Positions 24,761 through 33,959 of a DNA stretch of 64,000 nucleotides are shown piece by piece; position 1 is the first letter of the stretch; every line of letters begins with the position of its first letter. A model generated the notes under the pieces. It did no database searches and was not told where the DNA came from. It worked only from the letters and a program-made list of their open reading frames with translations. A program made the translations under genes and the position numbers. Source of the DNA: a bacterium (lineage in GTDB: Bacteria; Armatimonadota; Zipacnadia; Zipacnadales; Zipacnadaceae); assembly GCA_030615605.1 (NCBI GenBank), contig JAUWYY010000002.1, positions 62,001 through 126,000 on the forward strand, read 5' to 3'.

Positions 24761-25927
24761 ATGACTTTGTTCCAAGCTACAGAGAGACAGCCGAGCCGCT
24801 ATCTCACGTTAGTGTTCTTGATATCGGCCCTGCTGCTTGTTGCTGTTGCCGCACCGCGTGGCGCCGGCGAGGCTTCTATCAGGCTGGCGATGTCGGCATT
24901 CATCGTCCCGTTGCAGGAAGCGGATGTTTCGATCCCGTCCGTCACCGTAGATATCCGGCTGCCCAAACCTGATGGACATTGGGTGGCTGTCCACACAGAA
25001 TACGAAATGCACAATAACAGCGACAGGGCTATCCGCCTGCGCATTGCTCTGCCTTGCTACGGTGGATTCGCCGGATTCTTCTCTCCCTCTGAATCCAACC
25101 TGCAGCCGGCGATCAAGCTCGATGGGGTTCCCCTTCCTTACTCGTATTTGAGGACAGCCCAGGTTGCTGAGCCGTTCCGGCAAAAGTGGGAGGAGAAAGG
25201 CTGGCGGCTGCTTGAGGCCACCGACTGTGAGCTGTATGCTCGGCTAAAGGCCCTCGAGGAACAGGGGGGTAGCGTCACCCGCGACCAAATGGAAGCACTT
25301 GGGGCTTATGTCCAAGCACACGCTGATAGGTGGGGCGACCGGGCCAGACATTGGAGCGACAGTGTGGTCAAATTTCTGGTCGCACGGCAAAATCTCGAGT
25401 TTGGACTCTGGGGCTATCCGCTTACCGAAGTTCAGGACGCTATGAGGTTCCTAGATCCCGAGTATGCTTTCGAAGCATACGACCTCGGCAGACTGCTACT
25501 TGATCAATGGGACTTTGATACGGCCATGCTGCGGGACCCGTACGATGGCCGGCTCTACAGGGCAACTCATGACATCTACGAGCATCCCCATGGTTTCGAT
25601 ATACGCATTTTAGAGTTTGAGGTCACACTTCTGCCGGGCCAGACCCACCGCCTGGCGGTATTCTACAGACAGCAGCAAGGGTTCGACAATAACACCTATC
25701 GTCCCGGCGATCTACCCAGCCGCCAGTTTGGCTTCTTGATAGATAACGCTGACAAGTGGAGCGAGTGGAGGTGGATACACTGGATCATCCGCTGGCCTGA
25801 AGGTACTAAGCGGATCTCACTCCCAAGTTGGCGCCATAACAAGCGACACTGGCGCGAAGAAGGCTATCACAATGCGTCGTTCTCCTCAGGAGTCTATCGT
25901 AACATGTACATCGCTTGGATAAAGTGA
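24761..25927 (+). CDS. exported protein of unknown function
   Basis: A 388-residue protein with a signal peptide or N-terminal anchor (hydrophobic residues about 17-32 after ERQPSRYL). An upstream in-frame ATG exists at 24695, but GGGGGGAA lies nine bases before the ATG at 24761. The first mature section (SVTVDIRLPKPDGHWVAV...EYEMHNNSDRAIRLRIALP) looks like a beta-sandwich that describes a wing-helix-like hydrophobic protein surface in which conserved aromatic residues recur. The middle is helical (YARLKALEEQ...RDQMEALGAYVQAHADRWG), and the C-terminal third has many Trp/Arg residues. No family is recognised. It is in the same direction as aroE, about 100 bases downstream. Confidence 0.65.
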   Translation: MTLFQATERQPSRYLTLVFLISALLLVAVAAPRGAGEASIRLAMSAFIVPLQEADVSIPSVTVDIRLPKPDGHWVAVHTEYEMHNNSDRAIRLRIALPCYGGFAGFFSPSESNLQPAIKLDGVPLPYSYLRTAQVAEPFRQKWEEKGWRLLEATDCELYARLKALEEQGGSVTRDQMEALGAYVQAHADRWGDRARHWSDSVVKFLVARQNLEFGLWGYPLTEVQDAMRFLDPEYAFEAYDLGRLLLDQWDFDTAMLRDPYDGRLYRATHDIYEHPHGFDIRILEFEVTLLPGQTHRLAVFYRQQQGFDNNTYRPGDLPSRQFGFLIDNADKWSEWRWIHWIIRWPEGTKRISLPSWRHNKRHWREEGYHNASFSSGVYRNMYIAWIK

Positions 25928-26020
25928 AGAGCCATCCAGCGCCGTAGCGCTAGCAAGGTGTTGCAGCACAATGAATGTGGCAATAAACATGCACATCTCC
26001 CATTGCGAGTTTGCGACTAG

Positions 26021-27118
26021 ATGCGAGTAGCACTTGTCCACGACTATTTAATGCAGGGAATGCGCGGGGCCGAGCGGGTACTGGCGATCCTTCATGATCT
26101 CTACCCCGATGCCCCCATCTACACCCTGCTTCACAACCCGGAGAAGATGGGCCAGGCCACCGCTGACTGGGATATCCGCACCTCTTTGCTACAAAAGATC
26201 CCCGGCGCCCGGCGCCTGCACCGCAAGCTCTTCGCGCTGATGCCCCTGGCCGTCGAGCGATTGGACCTGAGCGAATATGACCTGGTCATCAGCTCCAGCA
26301 GCGCGTGGGTGAAGAACGTGCGAACCCCACCCGACACCCTGCACATCTGTTACTGCTACTCGCCGGCTCGCTTTTTGTGGCATTGGTCCGACCAGTATGT
26401 GCGCAGGTTGCCAGGAGGATCGCTTATCCACGGCGCAGTCAAAGCTCTCTTGCCTGCGCTGCGCCTGTGGGACCGCTATGGCACCAGGCGGGTCACCGAG
26501 TTTGTGGCTATCTCGACTACCGTTCAGCAGCGGATTCGCCGCTACTTTGAGCGCGAAGCAACCATCATACACCCGCCCGTGGATACAGAACGCTTCCAAC
26601 TCGTTAGCCAACAGGAAGACTACTTCTTAATCGTGAGCAGTCTCAACCCCTATAAGCGAGTAGACCTGGCGGTTGAGGCCTTTAATCATCTGGAGCTGCC
26701 GCTGGTAGTAATTGGGCAGGGGCCCGAGTATGAACGACTCAAGCAGCTAGCTGGACCAACTGTCGAGGTGCTCGGCTGGTGCGATGACGAGGAGGTCAGC
26801 CATCGGATGGCCCGCTGCCGCGCCTTCGTTATGCCGCAGGAAGAGGACTTTGGCATCGCCCCGCTGGAGGCACAAAGCTGCGGCCGGCCGGTGATTGCCT
26901 ACGGGGCTGGTGGTGTACTTGACAGCATTGTTGACGGCGAGACCGGATTGCTTTTCACACCTCAGACGCCACAAGCGTTGTGTGAGACTGTGTGGCGCTT
27001 TGAGCAGATGGATTTCGCTCCGCAGACCTGCCGTGATAATGCTCTGCGCTTCGGAGTGGGACGCTTTAAGAGGGAATTCTCCGACTTTGTAGAAACAGTT
27101 TGTGCACAGCACAGATAA
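26021..27118 (+). CDS. glycosyltransferase family 4
   Basis: A 365-residue GT-B enzyme that uses a nucleotide-sugar donor. The N-terminal acceptor domain starts RVALVHDYLMQGMRGAERVL. The donor domain has EEDFGIAPLEAQSCGRPVIAYGAGGVLD, the E-x7-E signature of GT4, and DTERF...YFLIVSSLNPYKRVDLAVEAF, typical of mannosyltransferases of the WbaZ type. It has no membrane segments. The likely role is in surface polysaccharide assembly; acceptor and sugar are unknown. Confidence 0.88.
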   Translation: MRVALVHDYLMQGMRGAERVLAILHDLYPDAPIYTLLHNPEKMGQATADWDIRTSLLQKIPGARRLHRKLFALMPLAVERLDLSEYDLVISSSSAWVKNVRTPPDTLHICYCYSPARFLWHWSDQYVRRLPGGSLIHGAVKALLPALRLWDRYGTRRVTEFVAISTTVQQRIRRYFEREATIIHPPVDTERFQLVSQQEDYFLIVSSLNPYKRVDLAVEAFNHLELPLVVIGQGPEYERLKQLAGPTVEVLGWCDDEEVSHRMARCRAFVMPQEEDFGIAPLEAQSCGRPVIAYGAGGVLDSIVDGETGLLFTPQTPQALCETVWRFEQMDFAPQTCRDNALRFGVGRFKREFSDFVETVCAQHR

Positions 27119-27226
27119 AGCTATCGAAGGGGCAAGTGCGGCGTGCAGTGTGCTGCAGACCAAAAGCCCTGACTACGGGGAGCCGGCACCCTCAGGTTAG
27201 TCCCACAACCAAAGGAGAGACAATCT

Positions 27227-28630
27227 ATGAGCAACGGTTTGAATCTAGTCGAGCCAATAGTAGCTCTTCCGCTGCACCCAGAATTTCGCCCGGCAGCGCT
27301 GACCAATCGGGCCTTTGTCGAGGCTGCCGAAGCCTCGGGAGAGGCAGTTCCGCTGGTTATTGGCCTGGAGCGGGAAGAGGGACTGCGTTCTGTTTACGAG
27401 ACTCAGGTCTACGCACCCAACAGTGACCGGGCTGAGGCAAATCTGTCCTATACAGAGCGCCTGGTAAAGACGCTGCTATGGATCCGAGGTGGATGGAAGC
27501 TTATCGTCGGCGGTCCCGAGGAGATCGGCCGCCACATACAGGAGGCATACTCTGAAGGAGGGGTGCGCAGCTTCGACGCTGACCTTATGGGCAGGATTTA
27601 CGAGAAGCCCTTTACTGTGGCGATTGCCGATGCCGACGAGGTTGGCCAGCCGCGCGAGCAGTCGGTGCAGATTGGCCGCCATCTGGAGGGCTGCCGGATA
27701 GGCCTGGATCTGGGCGCCAGTGATAGGAAAGTGGCTGCGGTCATTGAGGGAGAGGATGTCTATAGCGAGGAAGTGCCCTGGGACCCCAAGAATCAGGCTG
27801 ACCCGCAATACCATTATGACGGGATCAACGACGCGTTCAACACTGCTGCCTCTCATATGCCTCGAGTTGATGCCATAGGCGTTAGCGCTGCTGGTGCCTA
27901 CGTCAACAACCGGGCCATGGTTGCCTCGTTGTTCCGCAGTATTCCCGAAGATCTCTTTGCGAGTCGCATCAATAACATCTTCTTGAGTATCCGGGATAGC
28001 GAGTGGCCTGGAGTGCCCATTGCCGTGGCCAACGATGGCGACGTAACCGCCCTGGCCGGGGCAATGTCGCTGGAGGATAATTCGGTGCTGGGAATTGCCC
28101 TGGGCTCGAGTCAGGCGGGAGGATATGTTGATGCCGAAGGCAACATCACCGGCTGGCTCAACGAGGTGGCCTTTGTGCCGGTTGATCTGAATCCCACCGC
28201 CCCCGTTGACGAATGGTCGGGCGACTACGGCTGCGGGGTACAGTACTTTTCGCAGCAGGCGGTGGTCAGGTTGGCGCCAGCCGCGGGCATCGCCCTGGAT
28301 GAGAGCAAAGCAGCACCTGAACAACTGGCGCATATCCAGGAGATGTTCGCGGCCGGCGATGAGCGCCCGCGAGCGATCTACGAAACAATTGGGTGCTACT
28401 TGGGCTATGCCATTGCCCACTACGCGGATTTCTATGATATCCGCCACCTGCTGATTATGGGGCGCGTCACCTCCGGAGAAGGCGGTCAAATCATACTGAA
28501 GAAAGCTCAAGAGGTCCTGGATGTGGAATTCCCCGAGCTGGCGGATCAGATAAATATGCATCTGCCCGACGAGTCTGAGCGTCGAGTAGGCCAGGCCATC
28601 GCGGCAGCCAGCCTGCCAGAGATCGATTAA
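27227..28630 (+). CDS. ROK/ASKHA-family sugar kinase-like protein with N-terminal extension
   Basis: A 467-residue protein. Residues 1-155 form an extra N-terminal region not found in simple ROK kinases. The ASKHA core follows: phosphate-1 motif IGLDLGASDRKVAAV near 160, adenosine/phosphate region DAIGVSAAGA, catalytic Asp in AVANDGDVTALAGA and phosphate-2 motif GIALGSSQAGGYVD. The ROK zinc motif (CxCGxxGCxE) is reduced to YGCGVQYFSQQ, so zinc is probably not bound. The RBS is AAAGGAGAG. It is 26 bases before a PIG-L deacetylase gene, which suggests action on the same amino sugar. Confidence 0.78.
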   Translation: MSNGLNLVEPIVALPLHPEFRPAALTNRAFVEAAEASGEAVPLVIGLEREEGLRSVYETQVYAPNSDRAEANLSYTERLVKTLLWIRGGWKLIVGGPEEIGRHIQEAYSEGGVRSFDADLMGRIYEKPFTVAIADADEVGQPREQSVQIGRHLEGCRIGLDLGASDRKVAAVIEGEDVYSEEVPWDPKNQADPQYHYDGINDAFNTAASHMPRVDAIGVSAAGAYVNNRAMVASLFRSIPEDLFASRINNIFLSIRDSEWPGVPIAVANDGDVTALAGAMSLEDNSVLGIALGSSQAGGYVDAEGNITGWLNEVAFVPVDLNPTAPVDEWSGDYGCGVQYFSQQAVVRLAPAAGIALDESKAAPEQLAHIQEMFAAGDERPRAIYETIGCYLGYAIAHYADFYDIRHLLIMGRVTSGEGGQIILKKAQEVLDVEFPELADQINMHLPDESERRVGQAIAAASLPEID

Positions 28631-28656
28631 TTCACTGTTAACGGGAGTTGACTAAC

Positions 28657-29508
28657 ATGCTACAGCTCAACAATCCAGGCGCGGAACTGTTCATTCCTGA
28701 CGGAGCCAGCGAGGACGAGGCGCTGCAGCGCACCACCCAAATGGCCATTGGGGCGCATCCCGACGATCTGGAAATAGGGGCCTATCACGCCATAATTGAG
28801 TGCTTTGGCAACGAAGAGGAATGGTTCACCGGAGTTGCGGTGACCGATGGTGCCGGAAGTCCTCGCGATGATCTGTACGCCGACTACACTGACGAGGAGA
28901 TGTGCCTGGTCAGAAAAGTCGAGCAGAAGAAGGCGGCGATGACCGGCGAGTATAGTCTAGTAGCGTTGCTGGACTATCCCAGTTCGGCAGTGAAGGACCC
29001 CTCCAATGAGGATGTCTTCCGCGAGTTGGCGGAACTGATCCGTCAGACCAGCCCCCGCATCATTTCCACTCACAACCCGGCTGACAAGCACGATACACAT
29101 GTGGCGACGGTGCTGCGAACGGTTCAAGCCCTTCGCTCGCTGCCCGCAGAGGTTCGGCCCGAGAAGCTATACGGCTATGAGGCCTGGCGGGACCTGGATT
29201 GGATGATGGACGACGACAAGGTCACCTTTGACGTTTCCGCCCACGAGAATCTGGCGGCAGCCCTGATCGGGGTTATGGACTCACAGATCTGCGGGGGAAA
29301 GAGGTACGATCTGGCTGCACTGGCTCGACGCCGGGCTAATGCAACATTCTTCGCCTCACACGAGGTGGACGTCACGACCAGCATGATTCTCGCGATGGAC
29401 CTGACGCCGCTTATCGAAGATGAATCCATGGATATCGGCGCCTACGTCGCCGAGCACATCAACCGCTTCGCCGAGGATGTCTCCGAAAGGCTGGCAACGC
29501 TGATCTAA
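28657..29508 (+). CDS. PIG-L family N-acetyl-sugar deacetylase
   Basis: A 283-residue zinc-dependent deacetylase. The hallmark AHPDDLEIG lies near residue 32 (His, Asp, Asp: two zinc ligands and the general base), and HNPADKHDTHVAT near 146 supplies the third ligand. Other members act on GlcNAc-linked lipids or thiols (for example MshB and BshB). It directly follows the ROK-like kinase gene. The ATG at 28657 is preferred to the TTG three codons earlier. Confidence 0.88.
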   Translation: MLQLNNPGAELFIPDGASEDEALQRTTQMAIGAHPDDLEIGAYHAIIECFGNEEEWFTGVAVTDGAGSPRDDLYADYTDEEMCLVRKVEQKKAAMTGEYSLVALLDYPSSAVKDPSNEDVFRELAELIRQTSPRIISTHNPADKHDTHVATVLRTVQALRSLPAEVRPEKLYGYEAWRDLDWMMDDDKVTFDVSAHENLAAALIGVMDSQICGGKRYDLAALARRRANATFFASHEVDVTTSMILAMDLTPLIEDESMDIGAYVAEHINRFAEDVSERLATLI

Positions 29509-29570
29509 GGCTATAAGCGTACTGCCAGCTGACACTTATGTGTCCAATAGAGCTGGGGGAAGGTGATGTT

Positions 29571-30935
29571 ATGTCACGGCGCGCGACATTAGGAATCGTC
29601 CTGGTATTGGTCCTGTGCGGGCTGGTGGCCGCCATGTGGCAACTCGCAAACCGAGGCCATTGGAGCCGACTGTCGGAAGGAGGATCCGTGTTACACTCAG
29701 CCGAGGCAAACACGTTCCCCTCGTTCCCTTCAGGGCCGGCTGAGTTGATAGCCTGGCACCCACACCGCGCGGTACTGGCCACTTGCGATGGTGTGATAAG
29801 GCTCGAAGACATGCCCAGCCTGAGCAGATGGCGTGCGACCCTCGACAAACCGTGGGAAGATTGCTTTTCGGGGTGTGACTGGAGCGCCAACGGCCGCTAC
29901 CTTGTGGCTGCCCAGGTAATCAGCAGAAATACTGATTGGCCACGTGTGGAACTCATACGGATCGACGTGAAGAGTGGTGCGACCAAGGTATTAGCAGGCA
30001 CTCATTTTAGGTGGTTTAATTGGGGCCCGGACTGCTCGCCTACAGGCGACGAAGTCGTTTTCTTATCAGATACGAAGGAAGACTGGCTTGATTTTCGGCC
30101 ATCGCGTTTGGCTGTGATGCCCATCTTTGGGGGGAAGCCCCGCGTGTTGTTGGAGGCGGCCGGAGGTCCCGTCGGATGGTCGCCTGATGGTGCCCATCTC
30201 TTTGCTGAGCGGGTAGCGGACGACCGACAGGGTACTGTATTCGACGCAATTTGGGAGACTGTAGTGGTGACTGTGGCGACGGGGGAGGTGAAGCCAGTCT
30301 CCAACAAAGTGTGGGAAGGGGGGGGCGTGTTGTGGAGTGGTCCACAGGGATGGCTCAGGGATGGCCGGCTTCTATACCTGGGGACGGGCCCAGATCAGAC
30401 GTCGAGTCTGCCGCGTGGTCTATTCGCTGTCGATTGGAAGGCCGGTGAGAGCGAGTTGCTCTTGCAGAGGACAGAATGGGAGGTGCAGAGCGCCCGTGTT
30501 TCGCCGGACGGTAGGTTTATTGCCTGTATCTGGGAGGACTGGGAGGAAGACCGGGAAGGCTCTTACCTCACGGTTTATGATCTGAAGCGAGGGAGAAACC
30601 GCCGGTTACTCTTTGTGCCTTGGGGTCCAGACGGGTACTACCATTTGGAAGGAGCGGCAGAGTGGTCACCAGACGGCTCACAGATTGCGTATTGGCAGGT
30701 CGACACAGATCGGCGCGAATTGTGGCTTGTGCAAGCAGATGGGACCAATAATCGTAAGATCTGGCCACCTATCGCGAGCTCGTCGTCGAAGCTGCTCGAG
30801 AAGGAGCCTGCTCAAATTGAACCCCGAGGCCCAAAGCATGTGCCGCCGCCCAGCTTTATTGCGGCTGCCGCAGCCGGGCTGCTGGGCATCATCGTAGCGT
30901 CGCTGATCTGGCGGCGACATCGCCAGCGGCTGTAA
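29571..30935 (+). CDS. membrane-anchored beta-propeller protein (TolB-like)
   Basis: A 454-residue protein with an N-terminal transmembrane or signal segment (residues 6-22) and a second hydrophobic helix at the C-terminus, followed by a basic RRHRQRL tail, so it should be anchored at one or both ends with the tail in the cytoplasm. Between them lie repeats of WSPDG / SPDGRFIA / WSANGRYLV, the marks of TolB- or WD40-type propeller blades; at least five can be seen. No peptidase domain is attached. It is the last gene of the plus-strand block. Confidence 0.75.
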   Translation: MSRRATLGIVLVLVLCGLVAAMWQLANRGHWSRLSEGGSVLHSAEANTFPSFPSGPAELIAWHPHRAVLATCDGVIRLEDMPSLSRWRATLDKPWEDCFSGCDWSANGRYLVAAQVISRNTDWPRVELIRIDVKSGATKVLAGTHFRWFNWGPDCSPTGDEVVFLSDTKEDWLDFRPSRLAVMPIFGGKPRVLLEAAGGPVGWSPDGAHLFAERVADDRQGTVFDAIWETVVVTVATGEVKPVSNKVWEGGGVLWSGPQGWLRDGRLLYLGTGPDQTSSLPRGLFAVDWKAGESELLLQRTEWEVQSARVSPDGRFIACIWEDWEEDREGSYLTVYDLKRGRNRRLLFVPWGPDGYYHLEGAAEWSPDGSQIAYWQVDTDRRELWLVQADGTNNRKIWPPIASSSSKLLEKEPAQIEPRGPKHVPPPSFIAAAAAGLLGIIVASLIWRRHRQRL

Positions 30936-30979
30936 GCACCTGAGGCTATGAGTGCTTTCACATCCGACGGCCATGGCTT

Positions 30980-30999
30980 ACGCCGGCGCTGACCGGCGT
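30980..30999. terminator. possible bidirectional hairpin between convergent genes
   Basis: A perfect 7-bp stem (ACGCCGG/CCGGCGT) with a 6-base loop in the 87-base gap between the converging propeller and GT26 genes. There is no U-tract on either side, so termination activity is only suggested by position. Confidence 0.35.
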
Positions 31000-31022
31000 G
31001 AACGAAGCTATGACTGACACTA

Positions 31023-32828
31023 TCAATCCCCCGAACCCGGCGGCGAAGAGCCAGTGTCGGGGGGGCGCAGCAGTTCGCGAATGCTCATCCACACTATCTC
31101 GGGCAGGGCCACCAGCCGTGGCAGGCGACTGGGCTCCTTAATCGTCCGGTACAGCCACTCCAGTCCCGCCCGCTGCATCCAGACCGGCGCCCGCCGCTTG
31201 CGCCCGGAGATAACGTCCAGGCTACCTCCTACCCCGATGCAGATCGGCACGCCCAACTCCTCCAGGTGCTTCTTGATCCACTTCTCCTGACGGGGTATGC
31301 CCAGGGCTACCAACAATACCCCGGGGCGCTTGCTGCGGATATCCTCAACTATCTGCGGCTCTTCCTCATCACTGAAATAACCATCGTGACAGCCAGCGAC
31401 TTGCAGGCCCGAAATGCGCTGCTGGAGGTTAGCCGCCGCCTGCTCCGCCACACCCGGCTCCCCGCCCAGCAGATATACAGCTCGATGCTTATTGGCGGCA
31501 GCCTGGCAGAGCTGCTCCACCATATCACAGCCGGCACAGCGCACATTCACTGGTAGATTCAGCAGCCGCGCTGCCAGAACTACCCCCGCGCCATCCGGTG
31601 CCACCAGGTCAGCCTGCTCAATAATCTCGCGCAGCTCCGGGTCGCGCTGGGCGCGAATTACCGCCGAGGCATCCGGCGTTATTATCATATGGGGGTGGTC
31701 TTCCTCCAGGAAGCGCTCAGCCTCCTCCAGAGCGTCGGCCAGTGTAATTGGATCTAAAGGCATGCCGAGCAGTCGCACTTGGCGGGTAGTAGCCGGGGGC
31801 TGACCTATGCGCGATTGGGGCAGAAACCGGAGCAGCGTATAGAGAAACAGCAGGCCGAACGCAAGTGCCCCCAGCACCATCACCGTCTTGACCACGAAGG
31901 TGACCTCAATCATCCAGACCAGCAGCACAACCAGCAAACACAGGTAAACAGTACCGCCCAGCAGCAGGCCGATCACCTGCCACTCACTGTATCCCTGGCG
32001 CAAGAGCAGGTCGTGCAGATGTCCCCGCCGCTCGGCAAACACCACCGCTCGCCAGCCCCGGCGTAGCTCGGCGGCATAGGAGTAGGTAGCGGCAAACAGG
32101 GGCACCCCTACAACGATCAGCGGCACCAGCGCCACCAGGAAGGCGGTATTCTTCAAAGCACCGACCACCGAGATTGCCCCGACCAGGTACCCTGCAGTGT
32201 ACGCCCCCGCCCGGGCTTGCCCATAGCTGAGCAGGCGCGCAAAGGGCACTTGCGGCAGAGAAGCCCCGCACATGGTCACCGCCATAAGCGCCGCTACCGC
32301 TCCGGTTATCGTCGGCTGTAGCAGACAGACCAGAAAAAGCGTGCCAGCTGCCAGTCCCGCCACACCTAGCGGCACCGCCAGAATAGTGGCCGCCTGGGCG
32401 AGGAGAACCGAACAGATTACTAGCCAAACCACGATGATGACGTGGCTAAACCAGCCCAGGCTAATGTCGTTCTGACTGAAGGGCAGGTTCACTACGCGCA
32501 CGGTTATGCCCTGATAGCTGAGCAGGGCAGCAACCACCCCCACCCCCAGTATCGCCAGCCACCAGCCCTTCGACCAATTATCAGCCAGTGCCGCAATCAG
32601 GAAAATTAGGCCACCGCCGAAGAGGACGGCGGTCAGTTGAGGATTGTCGGTAAGATGAGGCCACCACGCTGCCGCCAGAGCAATCAGCAGAATCAGGCCA
32701 GAGAAGTCAGCCCGCGCATACGGCCCACCGGGACGCGCCAGCCGCCAGCGCTCCCACAGATAGACAATCGCTGCTGCGGGAAGGGCGATCGCTACGCTTG
32801 TTGAGAAACTGCCCAGGTAGTCCATCAC
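31023..32828 (-). CDS. fusion of degenerate WecA/MraY-like membrane domain with WecG/TagA/CpsF (GT26) glycosyltransferase
   Basis: A 601-residue protein in two parts. Residues 1-345 hold about ten hydrophobic segments with the outline of the polyprenyl-phosphate sugar-1-P transferase family: LAAG at 159-162, KNTAFLVALVPLIVVGVPLF at 226-245, and a cytoplasmic RRGHLHDLLLRQGYSEWQ at 267-284. All catalytic acidic motifs are altered: DD to DN (83-84), the NxxN..DGLDG loop to TILAVPLGVAG, and MGD to YGQ. Residues 350-585 form a complete GT26 domain (VRLLGMPLDPITLADAL, DGAGVVLAARLL, YLLGGEPGVAEQAA, LLVALGIPRQEKWI). The second half should transfer a sugar to a lipid-linked precursor; the first half may only anchor or position it. 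leuB ends 10 bases upstream. Confidence 0.85.
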   Translation of the reverse strand: MMDYLGSFSTSVAIALPAAAIVYLWERWRLARPGGPYARADFSGLILLIALAAAWWPHLTDNPQLTAVLFGGGLIFLIAALADNWSKGWWLAILGVGVVAALLSYQGITVRVVNLPFSQNDISLGWFSHVIIVVWLVICSVLLAQAATILAVPLGVAGLAAGTLFLVCLLQPTITGAVAALMAVTMCGASLPQVPFARLLSYGQARAGAYTAGYLVGAISVVGALKNTAFLVALVPLIVVGVPLFAATYSYAAELRRGWRAVVFAERRGHLHDLLLRQGYSEWQVIGLLLGGTVYLCLLVVLLVWMIEVTFVVKTVMVLGALAFGLLFLYTLLRFLPQSRIGQPPATTRQVRLLGMPLDPITLADALEEAERFLEEDHPHMIITPDASAVIRAQRDPELREIIEQADLVAPDGAGVVLAARLLNLPVNVRCAGCDMVEQLCQAAANKHRAVYLLGGEPGVAEQAAANLQQRISGLQVAGCHDGYFSDEEEPQIVEDIRSKRPGVLLVALGIPRQEKWIKKHLEELGVPICIGVGGSLDVISGRKRRAPVWMQRAGLEWLYRTIKEPSRLPRLVALPEIVWMSIRELLRPPDTGSSPPGSGD

Positions 32829-32837
32829 TCACGTCCA

Positions 32838-33890
32838 TTATTCAACGAGGCTGGCGATCAGGTCTCCGGCTTCGGTCGTCTTTACTCCGCTGCGCGTGGA
32901 CAGATCACCCAACTTACCACTGGCCAGTGCCGCAGCCACGGCCTTTTCGATAGCCGCCGCTGCCGTGACCTCGCCGAGGTGTTCCATCATCATCCCCGCT
33001 GCGCAGATAGCGGCAACCGGGCAGATGACGTTCTTGCCCTGGTACTTGGGAGCCGAGCCGTGGATCGGTTCAAACATCGAGATGCCTTCGGGATTGATAT
33101 TGCCCGATGCTGCTACCCCCATGCCGCCCTGGATCATCGCCCCCAGGTCAGTGATGATGTCACCAAACATATTCGTGGTCACCACCACATCAAACCACTC
33201 CGGGTTCTTCACAAACCACATACAGGCAGCATCCACGAAGGCCGTCTCAGTCGTGATGTCCGGGTATTCTTCGGCTACTTCCGCGAAGGTGCGCCGCCAC
33301 AGGCCATGGCCGTGCGTCAGAACATTGGCCTTGTCAACCATAGTAAGCTGCCGGGCTTTGTCGCGCTTCTGAGCCAACTCAAAGGCATACCGAATTATCC
33401 GCTCGGTGCCCTTGCGGGTGTAGACGCCGGTCTGTATGGCTACCTCGTCGGGCGTGCCGACTTTAAGTTGCCCGCCCATGCCGGCGTAAAAACCCTCAGT
33501 ATTCTCACGCACCACCACAAAATCAATATCCTCCGGCCCTTTGCCTTTCAAGGGCGTCTCCACGCCCGGATACAGCTTGATCGGACGCAGGTTGACATAC
33601 TGATCAAAGTCGAAGCGCAGCTTAAGGATGATGCCCGGCTCCAGGATACCCGGCGGGACCTCGTCATGCCCGACGGCGCCCAGATATATCGCATCACACT
33701 GGCCCAACTCGGCCATCACCGAATCAGGCAGAACCTCGCCGGTGCGCAGATAGCGCTCCCCACCGATGTCATATTCAACCAGTTCATAGTCAACCTCATA
33801 CGCCTCAGCAGCAGCAGCCATCACTTTCAGCCCCTCGGCTACCACCTCCGGGCCGACTCCATCACAGGGCAATACCCCGATCTTGTGCAT
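32838..33890 (-). CDS. leuB: 3-isopropylmalate dehydrogenase (isocitrate/IPM dehydrogenase family)
   Basis: A 350-residue NAD-dependent beta-decarboxylating dehydrogenase. It begins KIGVLPCDGVGPEVVAEG. The substrate site has LRPIKLYPG and VVRENTEGFYAG, with the metal-binding TNMFGDIITDLGA and the coenzyme region EPIHGSAPKYQGKNVICPVA. The details fit the LeuB group, but homoisocitrate or tartrate dehydrogenase cannot be excluded from sequence alone. AAAGG precedes the start. leuB lies apart from ilvB/ilvD, which are 24 kb away in the window. Confidence 0.85.
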   Translation of the reverse strand: MHKIGVLPCDGVGPEVVAEGLKVMAAAAEAYEVDYELVEYDIGGERYLRTGEVLPDSVMAELGQCDAIYLGAVGHDEVPPGILEPGIILKLRFDFDQYVNLRPIKLYPGVETPLKGKGPEDIDFVVVRENTEGFYAGMGGQLKVGTPDEVAIQTGVYTRKGTERIIRYAFELAQKRDKARQLTMVDKANVLTHGHGLWRRTFAEVAEEYPDITTETAFVDAACMWFVKNPEWFDVVVTTNMFGDIITDLGAMIQGGMGVAASGNINPEGISMFEPIHGSAPKYQGKNVICPVAAICAAGMMMEHLGEVTAAAAIEKAVAAALASGKLGDLSTRSGVKTTEAGDLIASLVE

Positions 33891-33959
33891 AGCCTAACCT
33901 TTCTTGTCGCGCACTGGGGAAAACTCAGCTGCCGGTACGACAAGCGTCCCGCCTGTCAA

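Noticed and set aside
25928-26020. Possible promoter before the glycosyltransferase (TTGCAG, 17 bases, TAAACA)
   Set aside because: The -10 match is poor (three of six), so it was not listed.
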